A program made the translations under genes and the position numbers. The notes beneath the pieces were generated by a model. It did not search any database. It had not been told where the DNA came from and saw only the letters and a program-made list of their open reading frames with translations. From Glandiceps talaboti (lineage: Eukaryota > Hemichordata > Enteropneusta > Spengelidae): a stretch of 64,000 nucleotides of DNA. Shown one piece after another: positions 58,193-64,000 of this stretch; position 1 is the first letter of the stretch, and every line of letters begins with the position of its first letter. Location of the stretch: the NCBI RefSeq assembly GCF_964340395.1, contig NC_135549.1, positions 23,533,342 through 23,597,341 of the forward strand, written 5' to 3'.

Positions 58193-58948
58193 CGTTTGTC
58201 CATCCCGTATGTACATCCACTACCACTGGACTTTTTTTCTGAAGTGGATTTGGCAACATGTCAGTAGCTAGCTATGTAGATAGATGGTGGATAAATACGT
58301 GCGTGCGAACATACATACATGCCTACATACATACATACATACATACATACATACATACTTACATACATACAGCTAGGTAGGTACATGTAGTTATGTAGGT
58401 GTGCACTTGTGTCTCACTGTTGACACTGTCGTATCTAAAACACTGTTGTACCAGCTGCACTGAAACATGCCACTCAACTATCTAATGGTTTTTGATAAAC
58501 AGCCTATGGATATTAATACCACACTTGCATAACTAACGATTTTCATAGCTATACATTATCTTTAATATATGTATGCCAGCGTTAAATTTTATTTGGTACA
58601 TGAATCAAGGATAGCAAAGCACACGAGTCATATAATAAAGCTTATAGATGTATCTTATGATGTTTATAAATAATGCTCTTTTATTAATTAATAACTGTCA
58701 GCAATGAGCACAAGTGGGAACTTCAAATATTATATCATTTTGTACATCATTGACAAGAAAAAAATGTTCCCAACACGTTATAATGCTTACAGAAGTAACT
58801 TATTTTTTATCTTCGTCGGGCATTTGCAAAAGTTGTGATTTTTTGTAATTAGGTAATATGTAAGCTTCAAATTTCAAATACATTGATGATGATAAAGATT
58901 TTCGTTTGCATTTCAAAAATGCTAATAAAAATTCAGTCAGTCTCATAA

Positions 58949-59000
<52 letters not shown>

Positions 59001-59021
59001 GGCAGTCTGTCCCTCTGTATA

Positions 59022-59060
<39 letters not shown>

Positions 59061-59319
59061 TCGTATGTATGTATGTATGTATGTATGTATGTATGTATGT
59101 ATGTATGTATGTATGTATGTATGTATGTATGTATGTATGCATGTCAAGCAGCATTGATGCAACAGTACATATATATTTTGTATACACAACCTGTAGGCGT
59201 GTGGTGACGCCTACAACTAATTTACTATGGAGCATTTCTCCCAAATGTTTTTATGTTGTTGTGTTATGAGAGGCCTACTTGTATGAGAAAACACTACATA
59301 TTAAAAGTCTAATTGGTTA
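57711..59319. other. Intergenic region between gene D and gene E
   Basis: Dominated by simple repeats: (TGTC)n 58143-58195, (CATA)n 58305-58375, (TGTC)n and (TATG)n 58950-59140. 58480-58900 resembles the internal ~145-bp units of the element at 46372-47560. No gene seen. Confidence 0.7.
58950..59140. repeat. (TGTC)n and (TATG)n microsatellites
   Basis: Two adjoining tetranucleotide arrays. Long Ser/Val/Cys and Tyr/Val/Cys/Met open frames on both strands are repeat artefacts. Confidence 0.97.
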
Positions 59320-59591
59320 TTATACAGGTGTAGGTGGATCATTCGTTGCACCACTATCAGATATCAGAAGTGCTGCCTCATAACTTGGCGGTGGTAGAAG
59401 ATCTGATTGTGCATTTGTTGGTTCTACAACATCATATGCTGGTGGATTGTCATTCGATAATTCTGGTGGAGCTGACGGTGTTACTCCTCCTGTCATTGGT
59501 ATAACTGTTGGCGAGCCAGATGTTGATGGAGCGACTGGAACACTCCTCTCGTGCTGCTGTAATGATTCGCTACCAGATACGTATTGATATT
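59320..59591 (-). CDS. Gene E tail exon
   Basis: Acceptor CTGCTCACAG before AATATCAATACG; tandem stops TAA TAA at 59317-59322. Contains TPSAPPELSNDNPPAYDVV and PPPSYEAALLISDS. About a dozen residues shorter at the end than A and B. Confidence 0.87.
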
Positions 59592-61692
59592 CTGTGAGCA
59601 GTAAATGAAATAATAGGATATAAAACGTTGACATTGTAAAAAAACAATAATGTTTTGTTTTCTTTGCATGAGAGCTCATGACCAAGTACATTGACAATTT
59701 GCAAAGTTCCTGTATAACATGTATTCAATCTAAATATGCAATTGCATGTGCCGAACAATACCTAATAAGAATAAATTACCTTAAAAATTCAGTGAAAACA
59801 TGATTTGTGCAGCTGTATGTCATGGAAACTCTCGTCTAATCGTCACACAATGTTGGCATGGCCTCAATCATATGCGTACGCAAATATAAAGCTTTGAATT
59901 GAATTGAAACAGTCGTTTTTTTTGGAGAAAATGATGATACAGACAGGCGGACAGACAGACACACAGACAGACAGAAATATATTTCGTCCCAAATATTATA
60001 TAATCTTCCTTACGGAAGGTAAAAACTTGGAAATTTGACAGGTAAATGAACGGACTAATTTTACTTCGATCATATTGATTATTTTTACGTCACAAATCTG
60101 TCAGTCTACGTCAGTCAAACAAGATAGGCTACGATGTCGGTCGTTGGATAAATTGCAAACACTTTATCAACGCCAAACTTGGTTATGCGGTTAAACCATG
60201 TGTCCAAGCCAATATTTTATAGAGGTCGAGTGTTGCATTAGAATATAGTAAGTTACTCGTTTTTATTACTAAGGCTAGCATTAGTATTTCTTGCATATAC
60301 TTCATGACCTTTGACATAATGTGACATTTAATTACACAGAGTACTAATAGTGTAATATATTAAGTATCTCATAGTTACTGGGAGAACAAATTATTGCAGT
60401 GAATTGAATGAACTACAAGATCAGGTTATATGTGTCAAAGTTGCAGCATAATCTGTCGACTTCTCGAAAAGAAGAGTTGCTGTAGCAGTGCTACTTTTCG
60501 GGTAATTGACAGTTTAGCAATGCACTACTTACGTTGACTGTTGGTATTACTTGTATCTGGTCGAACGCCACTGGTAATGACGGTATTTGTTGAAAGAGTC
60601 GAAGTCATACTCCTCATCTTCTTCGCTCTATAAGCGCATATTCCAAAAAACAGACATGACACTAGTATCACCGTCACAATGGTAACTATGACTGTCACAG
60701 GAATGTAATCAGTAGAAAAGTCGTCAGTGTACGAGTCATCATCGGAATCACTATCTGTCAACATGATATAAATGTAAAATATTAAATGGATGGCATCAAT
60801 ACTAGTCTGTCTCAAACAACTAGTGCATCTCGGGGTCCCATGCTACGAATACCTCGCCGGCTGCAAGAACTAGGACGCGTAAACTAAAACTTTGCTTCCG
60901 AGTGAAAGTTTACATTCAATCTAATAATATGAGAGATTGTTTTATCCGAGAAAAAGCTGACATTATGGAAATAATGCAAATTCACCATAATGATCGGAAC
61001 GTTATGACAAAAAAAAATCACATGGACCGAATGGCCTCTGAATGTTACGATGCCAAATGTTAATAAATGGTGAAGTTGATTCAGTGGACTTATATTACTA
61101 AAGCTATGACGGAAACTGCATGAAGCAGTTTCCGTCATAACTTTGGTAACAAAAGTCAATTAAACCAACTTCTTGTGAGTAACATTCAACTCAATGCCGT
61201 TGTACTTTGAACGGATGGAGAAACCCGCTATGTCGTCTGAGTTCTGATTGGTCATTGCACCTGCCAATCATATACGTAAAATACACACCGACGTCGGTTC
61301 ACACCATCAGATTTAATTCTTCTGTACTAACAGTCGGGTGCCTCAGACCTTTGCAAATGATTCAAGATTTTGCGGCCCCTTTTTTGTATCATAAATGAAA
61401 ACATCCCCTGAAATTTTCCATTAACATTGCGGGATTTTCCAGTCTAAAAATGTGTCAACAAACTTAAAAAACTTACCACTATTCTGACAATATGTTCCTG
61501 AATGACCATACTGACAACTACATGATCCGTAGATACAGTAACCGTAATAATTGCAGTCATAATCTCCTGAACAGTCTGGAATCACATGTTTTGAACATTG
61601 TTTGCCTGAATAGCCTGAAATACATGTACAGGTACCACCATTTTCACACGTTCCCCCATTTTGACATTCTGACGAATAAGAACATTCGAGTC
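59320..61692 (-). CDS. Gene E: 3' part of an EGF-repeat membrane protein gene
   Basis: Three exons: 61477-61692 (two EGF repeats), 60533-60754 (stem and transmembrane), 59320-59591 (tail and stop). All phase 1, open across joins. The tail has PSAP, PPAY and PPSY and shares NDNPPAYDVV and YEAALLISDS with A and B, but stops at NDPPTPV, losing the distal PSAP and the LPLPGDSS end. No signal-peptide exon or CTGGAGAAAGA-type acceptor signature is visible up to 64000, so the 5' end is either beyond the window or lost. Confidence 0.8.
60533..60754 (-). CDS. Gene E stem and transmembrane exon
   Basis: SDSDDDSYTDDFSTD stem, hydrophobic helix (VTVIVTIVTVILVSCLFFGI), basic RAKKMR, and NTVITSGV. Acceptor ATGTTGACAG, donor CAAC|GTAAGT, 222 nt, phase 1-1. 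Confidence 0.88.
61090..61150. repeat. Foldback around GACGGAAACTGC
   Basis: TGACGGAAACTGC-ATGAA-GCAGTTTCCGTCA with weaker pairing extending outward (TTACTAAAGCTA / TAACTTTGGTAA) to roughly 61030-61190. Probably a small MITE in the gene E intron. Confidence 0.6.
61477..61692 (-). CDS. Gene E EGF exon: two EGF repeats
   Basis: Twelve cysteines (LECSYSSECQNGGTC through CQYGHSGTYC). Acceptor TTTCTTTCCCTAG, donor AGTG|GTAAGT, 216 nt, phase 1-1. Open on the minus strand though no ATG lies within it. Confidence 0.88.
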
Positions 61693-63055
61693 CTAGGGAA
61701 AGAAATGTTTACAGATTGGTCAATTTAATGACAGAAATTATAAACTTGCTTCTTCCCTTAAATTTGTAGTAATACATAGAATGTAATATACAAAGGACAA
61801 TTTTATGACAAATCTATATATGAACATATCTCAAGAGTCAGACATGTACAGTTCTGTTTTCATCGCTTCACAACATTGGTCGCCTAGACTATGTATTTTA
61901 AATATACGTTGAACACAAGCTAAGTGCTGTAGCAGCGTTTTTCGAAGATAATGCAACTAGGCAAAACACTTAATATTTACTTAGTTTCATTTTGGATAGC
62001 AATGTGTCGTCTTGCTTAATGTATATTTTATTACAATGATGGCAACAGGCCCGTTGCCCCCCCCCCTCGGTCCTTTCGCTCCCCGGCATGTTGCCATCCA
62101 GCCTTTTGCCCCCTGTTCATTTTGCCCCCCCCCCCCACCCGATCTTTTGCCCTCTTAAGCTGAATCGAAAGTACAGTTTTAGAGGCAACGCTCAAAATGG
62201 TGCTCAGTCTTTATTCTGGGAAATTTGATTAGACAATAGGTCCATCGATAGTTAGACGAATAATTCAGATGCGGATAAATATTGCGAATATTTAGTCTAA
62301 GATTGCATTATATGGCATCGGGAATATCGCGATCAAATATTGGAGTAAAATTGGAGTGGGCCCATTATAATTATTGACTTACCAGAATGGTAGTCAAAAG
62401 TATAGTTAGGTAAATAAAGCAAACATTACCAGTTGTACAGTTAAGTTTGTCATGGTCGTAAACTAAATGACGTAATGTCAGACAAATCTAACAGATTTTG
62501 TTGAAATTAAATCTGTGTCTTCGAGAGTTGTCCGTCCACGGATAGATTAACATATAGATGCAAGGATATAGACACGTTGTACATGCCCTCCGAAGTGTGC
62601 CCATTGGGGGCGGGCTAAAAAATGATACTGTTGGGATATGGTTCGAAATTCCATTATTTACATAGGGATATTTCTTGGGGAGTATAGACTAGATGACTGA
62701 ATCGGTTGCTATGCAGATAACGTTTTAAAACATATGATTTTACATCTAAACACTTTTACTCAAGACTGCTGATGTGATTAGATTTCAACATTTGTAGTGA
62801 AGATGATGTGTCTAGGGATGTCTATATTATACAGCCTGGGGAGATGCCGGTAACTACTAGCATTTACAGGTAATAAATGGTCCAGACGAACTTCCGCATT
62901 TGCCAGACAAAATTCCACCAGCATATTGACTATTTTCAAGATGAGGAATCTTTGTATTTGCATTTATATGATGATTGTCATTCAACAATATTTATGATTA
63001 TTTTCATTCAAGAGATAAGCATGCCATTTATGACAATGAATGTTGATAAAATTAA
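61693..63055. other. Region right of gene E, no gene recognised
   Basis: Includes C-runs at 62060-62135 and short open frames with no family features. No further Cys-rich exon. Confidence 0.6.
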
Positions 63056-63407
<352 letters not shown>

Positions 63408-63409
<2 letters not shown>

Positions 63410-64000
63410 GATTTACTTTTCACTTAGGGTTTTGCCATGGCAGATATATAGCATTGATGTGATTGGGCATATGACCTTGTTGATGTGAATACAAGATCAA
63501 CAATCTTGACTGTATTGGTTTGAAATTTGATAATGACATTTCTCCGTGAAATGTCAGACACGATGACCTCGATCGTTGATATGAAATGTAGGTCAAATAT
63601 ATGATACGATAATTTCTAGCCAGAAATATGAAACTTAAAAGATATTGTGCAGATTGGTTTGATATTTGACTGGCATGCCCCCTGACTTGATGTCTAGTTG
63701 GTAAGTTGTTTGATACAAAATGATTACAGTAAATTCGATACAAACATGTGAAAGTACTGAACAAATTGGTAAAACATTTCTTTGATATGTCAGGATATTC
63801 CTTGTGTTGTGTAGATGTTAAATTTTTCAGTATGAAATGACGTGATCATTGATATTAAACTCGATAAAGCAATATGAAGTTTCGCAAATGTATTCTTTTG
63901 TATTTATGGAACTCTCATTATTTATGTATGTATGTATGTATGTATGTATGTATGTATGTATGTATGTATGTATGTATGTATGTATGTATACATGCATGTG
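63408..64000. other. Right edge: unannotated DNA and (TATG)n
   Basis: 63408-63915 shows no recognised gene; 63921-63988 is a (TATG)n tract reaching almost to the window end. Confidence 0.8.

Noticed and set aside
62380-62470. Donor-like CATTCTG|GTAAGT with a hydrophobic frame right of gene E
   Set aside because: No in-frame ATG and no matching acceptor upstream; probably chance.
62778-62963. Minus frame starting MQIQRFLILKIVNML as a candidate signal exon for gene E
   Set aside because: No phase-1 donor after the hydrophobic part and no CTGGAGAAAGA-type acceptor upstream; not convincing.

Overview
The window is AT-rich animal genomic DNA, most likely from a marine invertebrate; the species cannot be named from the sequence. 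It shows GT-AG introns, small symmetric exons, long (TA)n, (TGTC)n, (AATC)n and (CA)n tracts, and many short inverted-repeat elements. I see no tRNA, rRNA, CRISPR array or bacterial-type operon.

The real genes form one tandem family, all on the minus strand. Each copy encodes a type I membrane protein: signal-peptide exon, exons that mostly hold two short EGF repeats each, an exon with an acidic juxtamembrane stretch and the transmembrane segment, and a last exon with a Pro-rich cytoplasmic tail. Gene A (about 4609-12423, 471 aa), gene B (20747-39346, 525 aa) and gene D (50697-56016, 368 aa) are complete and open. Gene C (45976-48315) is a pseudogene copy of D. Gene E (59320-61692) shows its last three exons but no start exon before the right edge. 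Coding-exon joins are phase 1. The tails carry PPxY motifs (WW-domain ligands) and, in A, B and E, PTAP/PSAP motifs (ligands of the ESCRT-I subunit TSG101), suggesting receptors or adhesion proteins whose traffic, ubiquitination or vesicle release is set by NEDD4-type ligases and ESCRT. That function is inference.

Layout: 1-560 copies the upstream flank of gene A (14046-14500), so another paralog probably lies just left of the window. 1617-4608 is the 3' flank of A and matches the 3' flank of B (17630-20746). 14500-17600 is repeat-rich intergenic DNA. Gene B has very long introns with nested transposons (24070-26285). 41170-45975 is intergenic with a LINE fragment. 44780-49700 (gene C unit) and 50470-57710 (gene D unit) are a diverged tandem duplication. 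57710-59319 is repetitive. 61693-64000 has no recognised gene and ends in (TA)n and (TATG)n arrays.

Mobile DNA is abundant: Tc1/mariner-like MITEs, foldback elements with 8- or 9-bp target duplications, a decayed DNA transposon with a SAP-like ORF, a dispersed ~110-bp tandem repeat, and an element family with palindromic ends whose insertions show up by comparing C with D.
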